Positions 26,401-39,917 of a stretch of 64,000 bases of DNA are shown in pieces. Every line of letters begins with the position of its first letter. Within the stretch, counting starts at the first letter, position 1. Below the pieces are notes generated by a model. It was not told where the DNA came from, made no database searches, and saw only the letters and a list, made by a program, of their open reading frames with translations. Origin of the DNA: Cruorifilaria tuberocauda (taxonomy: Eukaryota; Nematoda; Chromadorea; Rhabditida; Onchocercidae); contig JABVXU010000061.1 in assembly GCA_013365365.1 (NCBI GenBank), positions 62,001 to 126,000 of the forward strand, written 5' to 3'. Both the position numbers and the translations under genes were made by a program.

Positions 26401-29271
26401 AGAACGTGAGCGTGAGATATCAAATTTAGTTCGAAAAGCTGAATTCAACGCTGATCCATTCGCTCACGAATTTGGTATTGCAATAAATCCGGCGATGACA
26501 GAAGTAAATCTTTCAGTGCATTTAAATGCTCTGTGAATGTGATTTAAGCAATTGAAAGCAATTAAAGCGATGAAGCAGAACATCAGCTTACACGATATTT
26601 GATTATTCACACCTTTTTTCAAATTGTTTTAAGGTAAAAGGTCGTGTATTGAATGCACCAAAGTTGCTTTATGGTGGTCGCACGAAAGCTACAGCATTAC
26701 CTAATCAAGGTGTTTGGGATATGCGTGGAAAACAATTCCATACAGGTGTAGAAGTAAAAGTTTGGGCAATCGCATGTTTTGCGCAGCAGCAACATGTTAA
26801 AGAAAATGATCTCCGGTTAGCATTTTATTTTCTCTCTCTGCTGTGGTTCAAGTTGTGTGAGTATAAATCCTGATTCAGAATTCTGTTAACATTCTTTTAA
26901 TATTGGCTTACAATTCGAGGATGCAGTTCTTACCGTTATTTCAGCAATTTCACTACACAATTGCAACGAATCTCTAATGATGCGGGTATGCCGATAATGG
27001 GGCAGCCATGCTTCTGCAAGTACGCAGTTGGTGTTGATCAAGTAGAGCCAATGTTCAAATACCTCAAAACATCATTCGTGAATATTCAACTTGTTTGCGT
27101 TGTTTTACCCGGGAAAACACCAGTATATGGTAAAGCAGTTTTATTCATATTCGATAATTAACAAAAAAGTCAAGAAAATATAATAATAAATAAGTCTGCG
27201 TTTTCTATTAGTTAGATTAGATTACGACAGGATGTTTAAACTTATATCCGGCAGATGTTTGAACTTATATATCTCTTACTCGTAATTTCTAATAGAATTT
27301 TTTTAGCTGAAGTCAAACGAGTTGGCGATACAGTGTTAGGCATCGCTACGCAATGCGTGCAAGCCAAAAATGTAATCAAGACAACACCTCAGACTCTATC
27401 TAATTTGTGTTTGAAAATGAATGTTAAATTGGGTGGTGTGAATTCAATTCTTCTACCGGCTGTTCGGCCCAGAATTTTCACTGAACCAGGTACAAGCGTG
27501 ATCTGCGTACACTTCTTAACAGTTGATTATCATTTTTTTCGACTAGTTACACACGTAATATTTTTTTCCCGATGATCGTTATATTGGATAAATTGCGTTA
27601 GATATGCGCGAAATTTTCTTACAGACTGTTTTTTTTGAGTTCAAATTGTAGGGAAATAATATTCTAGTGATATTTCTTGGTTGTGACATAACGCATCCTC
27701 CTGCTGGTGATTCGCGTAAACCGTCCATAGCTGCTGTTGTTGGAAGCATGGATGCTCATCCATCGCGCTATGCAGCTACAGTCCGTGTACAAGCTCATCG
27801 GCAGGTAAAAAGTGTTTTGTTTTTGTGAAAGTTATTGCATATGTATATTTTTGTAAGAGATGAGAGATATTGTGAAGTAACAACGTTTTCGCATTTAATG
27901 TTACTATTCAAGAAGTGTTTTTTCTATTAGTGATATTTTTCTTTTTCAGGAAATAATCAGTGACCTTACGTATATGGCTCGAGAGCTTCTTATTCAGTTT
28001 TATCGTTCTACTCGTTTCAAACCGACGCGGATTATTATTTACCGTGATGGTGTATCAGAGGGACAGTTTTTTAATGTAAGTATTTTCTATCATAAATTGT
28101 GGTGAATAACAGCATGATATGCACAGTAGATCATTACATTTCAGTTGATTATAGGTTTTGCAATATGAATTGCGAGCATTGCGTGAGTGTTGCATGTTAT
28201 TGGAGGAAGACTATCAACCGGGAATAACATTTATTGCTGTACAGAAAAGACATCATACCCGTTTGTTTGCTGTCGATAAAAAGGATCAAGTAAGTTGTAG
28301 TAGAAAATTTAATGATTAATTACTGCACTATAGATTTTTGAGCATTATCAAAAAAGCTGATATTAGCAGAAGTTGGTTATTATTTTTTGGGAATATTATT
28401 TTACACTGGGAATATTATTTTTTTTAGGTCGGGAAAGCTTTTAATATTCCACCGGGAACAACAGTTGATGTTGGTATAACACATCCTACTGAATTTGATT
28501 TCTACCTTTGTTCACATGCAGGAATTCAGGTTTTTTTTCATCAATTATTACTTATTGAACTTTTAGCTTTACGTTACTTCCTTTTTATTTGGTGCATCGC
28601 TTCATGCATTTGTCAAAGACATTTGAAATTTGTTCATACTGCCAATTTTGCTTATATTAAAAAAAAATATACTTTCAATTTATTAAATATTGAATGGAGT
28701 GATGGAATTATGCTCTATTGAATTGTTCATCGAATAGATTTTTGTAATACACAATTCAGGGAACGTCCCGTCCATCTCATTATCATGTGCTCTGGGACGA
28801 TAATCAGCTCAGTGCTGATGAACTGCAGCAGTTGACATACCAGATGTGTCATACGTATGTCCGTTGTACGAGGTCTGTTTCGATTCCCGCTCCAGCTTAT
28901 TATGCGCATTTGGTGGCTTTTAGAGCTCGTTATCACTTGGTTGATCGAGAGCATGACAGGTATTTAAGCTATAAACTAAATTATATAGACTACACTTAAA
29001 TGAATAATGTGGAACGGAATGTATTATACTGACCTTATTACAGTTGTTAGGAAAATTTGATTATAGCATATTCGTATATTGGTTTTTAAAGGAAATTATT
29101 GTAGCATGCATAAAAGTTCTTTATGACAATCTCCTTTATTAATGAATAGTACTGTGTTACAGTGGCGAAGGTTCTCAGCCATCTGGAACAAGTGAAGATA
29201 CCACTTTAAGCAACATGGCGCGTGCGGTTCAGGTTCATCCAGATGCAAATAATGTCATGTATTTCGCTTGA
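23482..29271 (+). CDS. alg-1: ALG-1/ALG-2-type microRNA Argonaute
   Basis: Cytoplasmic Argonaute that loads microRNAs into the silencing complex. Nineteen exons: 23482-23527, 23733-23902, 24001-24196, 24401-24560, 24639-24834, 24913-25019, 25137-25312, 25622-25847, 26065-26284, 26381-26503, 26634-26815, 26945-27129, 27307-27489, 27668-27804, 27950-28075, 28155-28289, 28428-28529, 28760-28959, 29163-29271; 992 residues. The N-terminus is Gln-rich (QQQQQ at 6-10 and a longer run near 65) and Pro/Gly-rich. Then come N domain, PAZ ([20 protein letters not shown]), MID and PIWI. The slicer tetrad is intact: Asp730 (GCDITHPP), Glu770, Asp802 ([10 protein letters not shown]), His940 (PAPAYYAH), with the same spacing (40, 32, 138) as human AGO2. 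The end, NNVMYFA, is the family terminus. Whether it is alg-1 or alg-2 cannot be decided. Confidence 0.97.
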
Positions 29272-32200
29272 AAACAAGCGTCTTTATTATTATCCCAAAG
29301 TTTTTTGCGGAAAATTCAAAATTATCATCATGCAATTTGGTGTTCGCTTCTTTCTGCAATATTTTTTTTTCAATTTACGGAATTAGTATTCTGTCTTAAG
29401 TAGGTTAATGTCTGCACGTAATCCGTGCTCATGAGCGAACATATCCACTTTTTTCTGAATTATTTTATTTACATCATCAAAAATTCATATTTTATATGTT
29501 TTAGTTTACTTGTTCATGAAATCTATTAATTTATCTTCCTGTCTTTCATTTGGTAAATCTTCATCGCCATTTTATGTAAAATTCCCACAATTAATTATTT
29601 GAGACAGAAAGTACGAGAACGAGAATTTTTTTAGTCAGAAGCTTTATGATTTCAGATGAACTTTCTTCCTAACAGCTATTCATATTGTTCTTTATCATGA
29701 TAAGCAGTAGTATGTTTTCAATCAACATTGATTGTAATTCGTGGATATATGTTCATATTTTGATACGTATCAGACAGTCTCTTTTTTTGATGTGAGTGTG
29801 TTAAGTGGGCGTAATTTTTTTCATCATGCAAAAGTTTCTTTTAATATGCTTAATATTTTTCCTAAATTCTTTAACAAACAGTCAGTAAATACAGGCTTTT
29901 TCTTTCTCGCTGATTGTGCAGTAGTCGTTCAAATTAATTTTATAATTAGAAGTATCAAATTTGATGTATGTTCCCTTTTTATTTGCATGCATCCACATAT
30001 TGCTTTAAATTTTCCAGGAAGGAAGGGGAAGAAATAGGGAGTTCGTTGTTAGATATTACTGTTTATTTGATGCATGTAGACATCATTTTCCCATCATTCG
30101 AATGTTTTTGAAAGTAGGCAATGAACTAGTGATACAGATGGTGCAACGTGAAGCGTGCCGTGACGATATACAAGTGTGGTCGACCGCCATCCATTTTAAA
30201 CGGCGGCCTAGGCCGGGAAAATTGTGTCACGAGCATGATTCCGTTACTTATTTGTATTGCAACCATGAAGAAATAAGTTCATGCAGGTGACTAGAATAAG
30301 CTATAAATATATGGTATAAAGTTGCAATTGCTTAGGTTGGCTTTGTAGCATGCAAATTCTAACCCTCATTGTCATGCAGTTCTGATCCAGTTTCTGTCAG
30401 AATAACTAGCAGTTGTCTTTCGTTACCGATACTACTGCCATCTTTCTGTTCCTTCATTTTTTCGCTTATCTCTAGCAGTCTGTTATCTTATCAGGTGAAC
30501 TGTCGATTATACTAGAGGTATTTTGAAATGCGCACGCCTTTTAATTTTTTCCCCCGGTTTACTTTACTTCTAGTGAAGCCACCTTTAGTCATACTGCGAG
30601 GAATATTTGTTGCTGGAGTTCTAAATCAGTTTGTTGAGCAAGATTAAGTCTGGATATTTCATCATTTTTGTGCTCAGGCTAGTCCATGTTTTTCTAGGAA
30701 TCCGGTTTGTGAACGCTCTCCCGTTGCTACTTATTTCCTTTTGTATGGTTTTTTCAGCTGATGCAACTTTCTGTTGTACTGGTGAACAGTTCTACTGAAT
30801 CTCCCTGCTGATGATATTCTTTCCTCCTTCCTTCTTGGCTGTTATGATATTTCTAAATGTAGATCCTACCTTTCCCCGAAGCTATTCTTCCATTTTGGTC
30901 TTCTGAGGTGTTTATTTTTTATGGAAGCAAATATACGTCTCATGTTTTTTCGTTTGTTGCAATAAATCAGTTTGTCATTCTAATTTTATACTCCCTAATA
31001 TTCCTTGTCAGCCGTTAAAATTTGTGAGGAAACACATATTTCAAGACCGATCCATGTTAGAGTCAACTGTTGTTTACAATAAACCATGAAAAAGTGTAGC
31101 ATTTGTTTGAGAATATCAATGAAAGAAGGAAATATGAGAATGAGAACGCTTACTGAGTGTGAGAGAAGAGATGACGATTCTACATAATTTATATCAATGA
31201 GGTTCCATAGTAGAATTGTGGATAAGTTGATAATAATCATAATGTTTCTTATACTCTTATTGAGTCGTTTGGCCGTTTCAATATGTGGTCGATTTAGTTA
31301 CATTTTTATAATAATGATCTTTTGGTTTATATAAATGACTTATAACCATATTAATGAATAGAAAATTCCTCGCAACGTTATGCACTGATTTTCGGGAAAT
31401 TATCTTTGCGATTCAAAAGAAATTCGCAGTTGTTCGTTTGCGAACGTATTGTAATCAAAGCATTACCATGCTAGTGATAATGTAGTGGATTTCCAGTGAT
31501 ATATTATTGCTGGGAAGAGAAATATCTCCGAGGTAATCAGAGAAGGTCTTGAATTCCTCAATGGCAACATCTGAAACGAAGTCTTGTACGTGAGATGATT
31601 TTATACTTACTGAAGAGCAGAAAAACAAAATAATCGTTTGGATCCCATCATTTCATTTCAGCTGTAATTAGTTTTCTACGTCTGAAATAGTATTTCGAAA
31701 TTTTATGCGATATCAATTTAAACCGAAATGTAGGGTGAAATGTATAGATATAATAGCTCATTTCATAGACACTTTTTTTAGCAGTTTCTTCGCTTTCTTC
31801 TGTTACCGGGGACACTTTGCCAATTTATATAACAATCGAACCGAAACAATTAACTTTTCACGATGATAAAACGAACAGTGTTTTATTGCGTATAATGTTT
31901 GTTAGCATCCAAACTTTTCTATAAAACCTAAAGTTAAGGAGAAAAAGAAGAAAAGAGAATTGAAGGAAACATAAGGAATTTAAGGCTAATTTTTTACAAC
32001 GACTCTATCATTTATTTATATTATTTTATTAAATACATTTCAGTATTCAGTAATAAAATAATGTCATTGAATTAGTTTAGAAATGTTAGTCTTTTGCGCG
32101 TAGCATTTCGAATTCGTACCAATGCACCAACACGGTATATCGTTATGCCGGCTACTGGTTTCTTATCTGTCAATGAAAGTATTAATGTAGGTATCAATTT

Positions 32201-32286
32201 AATATTCTCATATTTGTGTTCAACCATCAGTCAATCAATCAGTAAATCAATATGGAAATATTAAGATATTAATAACAAATTTAAAT
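29272..32286. other. Argonaute 3' UTR and intergenic region
   Basis: About 3 kb with no recognised gene. The first part is presumably 3' UTR. Open frames of 60-100 codons (for example 29741-30037 and 30102-30290) show no conserved motif and I take them as chance. Confidence 0.45.
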
Positions 32287-33325
32287 ATGAGAAGATATCG
32301 TCGACGACATCGATTCATAATTCAAGCTATGAAAGCGAAAGAAAGTGATAAAGATCGTAGAAAGATATGGAATGATTCAAGAGCTGAAAATTTGGATTTA
32401 ATTCAGTGTATACGAGTCTTTACATTGTAAGTATATATTAATTAATACATTGTAAGTATATATTAGTCCTTACATTATAAGTATATATTAATTAATAATA
32501 AAGTTTTCGCTTCTATTATTATACACGCAAGAGATGTAAAGAGATAGAAAATTTGTAAATTTATATATTTTTTTACTTTTCTAATTCTTATCATTCATTA
32601 ATATGTGTCTTCTTATTTAAATAGATGCTAAGCATATTTTTTCATGATATCATTCTTTTACCTGTAGAAAAGTAAACAGACAACGATCAGAGGAATCAAG
32701 AAGTGCGGAGGACTTGGATCAATTAATGATATCTTCTGATTCTGAAACGGGTGAATCAGAAACAACCTCATTACAAGTGAAAATAATGACTGACGAGGAA
32801 AAATCGACTAAAATCAACGAATTAAATAAACAAATTAACACTAAATTAGGTCTCCTTTATTTTCTATTCTAAGAAAAAAATGAATTAAATGAACTGGATT
32901 TATCAGCAATCATAACATTTTTATAAATTCGATCCATTTAACTTCATTCTATAAAACATTACTGTAATGAGTATAAATCAATTCGTGAAGAATTTACAAA
33001 ATTTTGCATACAGATGAAAAGAAAACTGAGTGGCAAAATTTGATGCAAGCAGTTAATGAAGTAAAAAAGATAGAAATTGATTTGGATCGAGCAACAGTTC
33101 AATGTAATGATCTCAATAAAAAGATCATTGGAGAGGAAGATCAGCAAAAAGTGCGTGTGCAAGTTGAAACTAATGCTTTAGAAACATTCAATTTAATGTA
33201 AGATTGCTTGAAAATTGACAAAAAGAATTATTTATTAAGAAATTGGAAATCGATTTCAGATTATTAGAGAAAAACTGGCAAAAATCGATGCGATTTTGGA
33301 TACATTGAAGAATGAGATAAAGTAA
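32287..33325 (+). CDS. small predicted coiled-coil protein, function unknown
   Basis: I do not recognise this gene. Four exons fit phase: 32287-32426, 32668-32849, 33014-33197, 33268-33325, giving 187 residues. It starts with an Arg-rich segment (MRRYRRRHR), followed by a Ser/acidic stretch (SEESRSAEDLDQLM, then SSDSETGESE, about residues 52-78). A predicted amphipathic helix runs from about 84 to the end (KINELNKQINTKL; VKKIEIDLDRATVQCNDLNK; EKLAKIDAILDTLKNEIK). No signal peptide or membrane segment is visible. The last exon uses an acceptor 8 nt past a better-looking TTTCAG because only that keeps the heptad frame open to the stop. Exon 1's donor lies in a triplicated repeat. The helix character resembles scaffold or Rho-effector coiled coils, but I cannot assign a family. 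Confidence 0.6.
32422..32490 (+). repeat. triplicated 5' splice-site repeat
   Basis: The 19-mer ACATTGTAAGTATATATTA occurs at 32422-32440 and 32447-32465, with a one-base variant (ATAAGT) at 32472-32490. The first copy contains the exon 1 donor of the coiled-coil gene; the second duplicates a usable GTAAGT. Confidence 0.85.
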
Positions 33326-36300
33326 TTGCTCAATTTAATTCTTATGCAGCAATTTAAGATACAAATTAAAAGTCAATGAATATTCATCATACATATGAGT
33401 TCATTTATCCAACAAAATTTGGAATTTTTAGAATGAAGTATCAATAAAAAGTTCTAACAGTAAATCCTGAACTACTTCTTGATTTCCTTGGCAACTATAT
33501 CTGATTTTTAAAGAAAATTAAGTTAATTTCTAATGTTAAATAGCTAAATTTTTGAATTCTAACATTAATTACGATAAAAAACTTAAACTGCTGAAGTTTA
33601 ATGTAATTCTTGATAACAAATATTTTACACAAAAGAATTTGTAGATGACTCATGTAAATAAAGATAAATTGTAGCTAATGCCTTTTCAATGCATATTCAT
33701 TCTTTTCATAATTATTTCTTGTTCAAATTTCATTCTATAATCGTTCCCTATTCTTCTATAATTTACTTAATTACATTTACACTATTCATGTATTTTCCTT
33801 CTGTTTCCATTTCGATCAGTTGTAAATGTAATCTTGAACTATCCGGAACAAACAGATAAGAGTAAATATTCCATGTTTAGCATTTTCAACAACTCACGGA
33901 TAATTACAAATGATAAGAATCCTCTCTATTAAAGATAGCAGAAATTTAAACTAAATGTGTATTGACACTTTCATTTCATATCACAGTTTCAATTCAGACA
34001 TGCACAGGCCAGATGACATCAAATAGATTATGCGGCGTCTCAAGTACTGCTGAAGAGAGTGCATGATTGAAGAAGCATAGGTTCAACTTATGGGAAAAAT
34101 TGAATTCTTCTGTTGAATGTACTTTGAAGTCCTACTTAGCAAATTAAGTAGAGTTTAAATAATATTGCTGGGATGAGATGAGCTCGAATAGATGAAAAAT
34201 TGAATGACATATTGTCTCAATCATCAGCAGACATTTCAATCATATTTGACTAAGAGGGCAAATTCAAAAGTAAATAAATTGATTTCACACTCATCGTGTG
34301 TGGATACAGTAAAAGTTTCCCATTTTATGAATATCGACAAACAAAATTATAAAATACGAATTAGGCTTTAAGAACTTAAATTTGAAAAAAAATAATTCAT
34401 CTTGTAAATTATAAATTCTAGCAAACGAAATCATTTATTACTTAATTTTTATTTCATTTTTTTGTACGTTTAGAAGTTATTGAAAAATTTTATAGCAATT
34501 AAGAAATGAAAGATTATTTAATTTTATATCTCTAGTTGTTATAATTATTAATTTACTTACTTCAGATATTTAATTGATTGCTTGCTGTTTAGAAAAAGCT
34601 TAAATAGTTAAATGAATCATTATTTCCTTTTGTGTTTAATTTTAATCGTTTTCTTTTCCATTAAAAAAATTTGTGGAATAGGTCTTTGGCTCAGAAAAAA
34701 ATACGAGAAACGAAACTAAATATGAGAAGTGAGCTAAATAAAATGTATAGCAAAAGAGGGCTCAAAAAGTGCACAACAAGTTGAAATTGATAAATTTAAA
34801 CTAAGTAATAGAGCAATTTGAATTATCAAAAGTTAAGCAATTGAAATTAAGAACAAAATATGTATGTGCTAGGTAACATGAATTTCAAAAAAGTACTTCC
34901 TGGGTTACTCTAGCAGATTTGATACTTTTAATTTTCGTTGATTATTCTTAATTAATGTTTTTCCTTCCAGGAGTTATCATTATAAATAATTTCTTATATT
35001 TTATTGCATTATGTTAAGTCTTTTTTATAAATTTTTTACTAATGACAATGATATTTTTTTCCACTCAGTGGCATTTCTAGGCTTTTATTGAAAATCTTTA
35101 TATCTTTTGATTACAACGAAATAATCGCAGCTATTTTACAGTCAGGAAGTTTCATATTACTTACAGTTTCAATCCATTTCTAAAATTTAATCATTGAAGA
35201 ATCTTTTACAACTGTATTTCATTTAATGAAACAATTCTCGTGGTGAGATGTCAAATATCAAAACTTTTTTATGCATAATGAATTATTAGTTTGAATTCCT
35301 TAACAGAATATTAATCACCCACCGCAATATCTTAGTATTTTTCTTTTAATATACATACTCTGATGAAGCCATCATCATCTGCATCATCGCTATTATCACT
35401 ATCATTATCAGCTTTTAAAGATAATTCGACTAAGGAAGATTGATTTTTGCCTCCGGTATACCACTACGAATTACGACAATTTTAGAATGCAAATAATTAC
35501 TTCTATATTTAAGTTATTCAAAACAATAAGCTAATGAGTGAATGAATTATCATGTTTCATTTGTGAAAATAACAGACATTAAAGATTTCGAAGATTTAAT
35601 AAATTATTTATTGAAAGAAATAATTGAAAGTACAGCTAGTAATTGTATCTTAAATGATAAGTAAATATCATTGATCTACTATTCACTTAAAAGAAAAAAA
35701 ATAATACTGTTCTTGTTGTGGAAAATGTTTCATATTCAATAAGTGCACAATAGAAATACTAGACTGATGGAAAGAATTTAACAACAAATCATTTCCAAAA
35801 TAAGTTTAATAATGCAATCATTGAAATTATTATCATCAATTAATGCTATTTAAGACGAAATATATGTTGATAATTTACTTTACAACTCTTCTGATTTACT
35901 GATTTTCATATTTGTTTCAATTATGATATGAGAAAAACTATCTTTTAAGGGATTCAAAATTGAACAAAGCAAAAAAATGAGTTGAAGCAGAAGATAGCAC
36001 GATGAAATAGTCATTTACGTGTTCATACAATCGCACGTGACTATCCTCATAACAATATGTAATCTCAAGTCTGCGTAGAACATTAATAATAAAACACGTA
36101 ATACAACAAATTAAATAGGTCTTTGTGAAGCATCAAATGCATGTGCAATAACAATGTTTGACAATAGATGTTTGATGAATCGATAATATTTAAAAGAAAT
36201 TTATTGAAGAATATTTTTGAATAAAATTTTTATGGGAAATGATAACGCGGTAATCGAATTCGTTTTCGTATTTTATTTGACATTGTTATTGGCCTTGATC

Positions 36301-36795
36301 GATTATTTTTACGATAATACAAGTTACATGCACTGGAAATATTTTTTAATGAATAATAATTATTACTTAAGTCAATTAAAGAATAGCCTTGCCGAGTTGG
36401 TTATTATTTAGAAGAAGGGAAATAGTGAAAGATCACTACTTCGTAGCTACTGAAGCATTGTTAGGTCAGACGTCATCGTCTACATGCTGACCAGGCATTA
36501 TATCACAGTGAATAAAAGTAAACAAACTTGCACTCCACCGCGCCCGTGCTGCTACGACGCCACAGTGTTGTTTCCTTGGTACCACAATTTGAGCATACTG
36601 AATTCATATGAGTACTGATTGGCTATAATAATATTCACTCATTTCAATCCAATCAATTAATATCCAGTAAATAAGCACGGGAATGCCTAGGTATTAAGAC
36701 TCGATCAGGTTAAAGGCGACAGTTCTCTTATCAAGTGCAAATCAGTAATTACACAAGATGAAATCATGGTATTTGAATTAATTTTTCAGTAATAA
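33326..36795. other. intergenic region without a recognised gene
   Basis: About 3.5 kb, very AT-rich. Possible isolated exons: on the + strand after 34680, a short helical frame beginning SLAQKKIRETK; on the - strand at about 35347-35452, an Asp-rich frame containing NDSDNSDDADDDGF. Neither joins to anything convincing, and the second coincides with an ATC/ATT microsatellite. A locally GC-rich patch lies at 36520-36570. Confidence 0.4.
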
Positions 36796-39700
36796 TTATT
36801 GATTAACCTTTTTCTTGAAATTAATAGCAATACCATTAATTAATGGAGAACTATCATTAGCAGCAAATAGTCCTCTAAGTAATCCTGGCGATGCTAATGA
36901 TGATACATTTTTATTTGCCAACTCAGCAGATTGTTGTTGCTGCATATATGCCACCTGAAATTCTTATTGTTAATGCAAATTATTTGCCTTCCTAACAGCT
37001 AATATAAACGTTGATAATGGACTTTCTTACAGCACTGCACTGCTAATAAAGATCATTCACTTATTCAGTAATGATAAGATGAAACCTGTTCTGGATATGT
37101 TTGATTTTTTGAAGGTATCCATTGCTGACATAAAAAGCTTTGACAAAGACATTCCACTGACCTAAAAATTAAGAGCTAAAGTAAATTCTCATTACTCATT
37201 TAGAGTATATGTGAGAAATCATATGAGAAGAATTTAAAAAATGTTTAGAATTGTCTGAATGAACAATTTATCTTTAGGGTTAGTCAAATCATATAAATCA
37301 AACTTCTTGAATTGAGCTTTATTTATTTATAAAACATGCCGGTGATAACGTGATACTGGATGATGATGATGATAATGATGGTGATGATAATGAATTTGTG
37401 ATGGTTCTTCGAAATACTGCACCACCGGTATTCGAGTGGAAGGTCGATGGATAAATTCAGGATAGGAAATGCTTCGGGAATATTGGGCGTGTGAGGAAGA
37501 CGGTTCCATCTGATGCAAAACACGTATCGTTGGAATTGATATGCTGGATGGGTCGGGAGTAGTGGCATCTTAAAATTTCAATAATTATTTTAAATCAATT
37601 TTAATGAAAGAAATTATTTTCAAAAAAGTTTTAATATCTTTTCAGTATGTTCCAAATGAGATTCTATTCTTGTCAAATAACGGGAATAAATCCTTTTTCC
37701 GTAATATTTAGATAATCATTTATTATTGAAATGAATAAATTCGAAATTCTAATAAGAAATTATTTCGAAAAACTTTCTGTATTTCACAGATCGCAATTAT
37801 ATGAAGCATTTTACAATAATTCGTAAATTGGCAATAGTTTCAATGATTATCAATAATTAATTTATATTTATATTTTGTATGGCTAAAAGGTAATAGTTGA
37901 TTTAGTATAGCTATAAAGGATTATTTCATATCTTTTTAGTTAGTTATTTAGATAAATAAAAATTGCTTTAAAGATTACCTGTGGGAGGGTTATTATAATA
38001 TTTTGAAGAATGATTATTATTTGTTATTTCATAATTGTTCATACGCGATTCTTCAGGAATAATCCCACTTGCAAATAAATTTGCGCCAAAGTCTAAAGAA
38101 AATGAAGCAAATTTTTATTTAAATTGAAAAAACTTTAAAATGAATTTAAATTAAAACAAAATATTATATAAGAGATAATAAGAGAAACGAAACAGCATTA
38201 TTAATTGCTTAGTATTATTAATTATTAATGACATTTTTATGAAGATTTATTTAGATAAATTAAAAGGTATTCCAAAGAATCTTCGCTAAATGGAATATTG
38301 TATTTAAAAAAAGTTCTCACATTTTTCAGCATCAAATTTTGGGATATAAGCAGAAATTAATTGTTAATGGTTACTTAACTTCACTTAATTCGATTTGTTA
38401 TTTATTCCAATTAAATAAATTTTATAAAAAGATAAAATTGGAAAGAAGGAAGGACGTCTGTCACATGCTTGAATGCTTATTAAAGATTATCAGCAATATA
38501 AGCGTAATTTCTTATGTGTTATTTCATTATGCTGCACTCTTCCGTTAAGTTTGAATCTTAGCTCTCAGGTAATTTAATGCTTCAATCCTCAATGTAATTT
38601 GTTAAAAGAAATTAATTCGCAACATTTCGAATGGCTATTTAATGCTTGTTTTCTCCGAAAAATCAGAAGAAAGCGAACCGTCATCATTATGATAATAAGC
38701 TTCACTCTCCCAATAATTTGTTGTTTGATCGCCAAGTTTTGTTGGTGTACGCAAGGACATCTGAATTTTAAATTAATTAATGAAAAAGAGAAAATTTTAA
38801 CTATCAAACTTTTGAGAAAGAGTGCAAATATCCCAAAAGCGTAACGAAATTATAATTTCGCTTAGCAATTTGAGCATATTTTCAACAGTAATATTGTAAA
38901 AAGCAGTCAAACTTTTTTTTTAAAAAGAAAACGATTCTTATCATTTCAGGTAGTCTGTCAGCTAATTATTCTGCCAATACTAAAACTTTTTTATATTAAA
39001 TATTGAATGCATTCAAAGTTTCAATCCTTCTTTCTCTCAGTATATGAGTTAATATTTATAAAATATATCTCAAAAAGGTTAATATTTAAAAAACTAATTC
39101 GAAAATTGAAAACTTAATTTTCATATACTTTTATTACAAAAAAAGTTTAGTTCGTCGAAATCCTTATCATTTTTGAGCCGTTAGATTGAAGGAAAAAATT
39201 TATTTTATTTATTACATGGAAAGAAATAAATGAATATTTAGGTTGAAGACGTAACATATCAAAATGATTAAGGTTATCATTGCGCGACAGGAAAAGCTTA
39301 TAGGTGATTTAATTATCGCTTACTTTCTTATCTTATCAACTTTACAAATCAGTTCATTCCTCAAAACAGCTTTTTACCGTATCTGTTAGCATAACAAAAT
39401 ATATATGTTAACCGTTACCGGCACTTATTGTTGTTTGTTTTATCCTAATCTATTTATATATCACTGATAATTTGCTGGTTTGAGAGAGTCTTAACTAGAT
39501 CCATATTATCAATTGCAAATCATTCATAACAAATTTGATCACTTCTGATAAGATCGACAAGAAATGACCAGTCGTCTGTGAATATAAGCATTAATTAAGT
39601 CTATGATAAACGATTGTAAGTATCGTTTTTTCCCAAAGTATGCAAAAAATCTGTATGAGATTACCAATAAGATTTTAATTAATAAAAAAATTCATCGAAA

Positions 39701-39917
39701 GTTTCTGAATTACTCTAACACAGATAGATATAAAGAGATGAAATAGCACAGTGCTGAATTGAAAAATGGAAAGAAATTCTTTTTTGTAAACTGAACAGTT
39801 ATTAAAAAACGAATGAGTGTAGTTGAAAGAAGAAAAAATTAGAAATAATGACGATGTACCTATCGTTATCTGACATTCCAATAAACTGAACCGTTGAGTA
39901 GGTAACCAGAAGTCCAT
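36796..39917 (-). CDS. unrecognised His/Gln-rich protein with two possible 3' ends
   Basis: No family recognised. Exons 39860-39917 (start MDFWLPTQRF), 37979-38092 and 37327-37568 join in phase to give 137 residues, ending in a His-rich tail (HYHHHHYHHHHPVSRYHRHVL region) and a stop at 37327-37329 followed at once by overlapping AATAAA hexamers. Alternatively a donor inside the third exon (after 37418) joins 37086-37161 and 36796-36954, also in phase. That gives 185 residues ending with a Cys/Gln-rich segment (SVECLCQSFLCQQW) and a Gln run (VAYMQQQQSAELANK). The middle part is Asn/Ser/Pro-rich and looks disordered. The 1.77-kb first intron could hide further exons. No signal peptide or membrane helix is clear. 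It is divergent from the syntaxin gene. Confidence 0.5.
37341..37400. repeat. (GAT/GTG)-rich microsatellite encoding the His tract
   Basis: Degenerate GATGAT/GATAAT units on the + strand; on the - strand they read as CAT/CAC codons of the His-rich tail. Confidence 0.7.

Noticed and set aside
30102..30290. 62-codon frame downstream of the Argonaute gene
   Set aside because: Lies in the presumed 3' UTR/intergenic region, with no family motif.
34680..34785. short helical frame (SLAQKKIRETK...) as an extra exon of the coiled-coil gene
   Set aside because: The gene already has an in-phase stop at 33325, and linking to this frame needs skipping of that exon without evidence.
35347..35452. Asp-rich exon on the - strand
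   Set aside because: Coincides with an ATC/ATT microsatellite and lacks partner exons with compatible phase.
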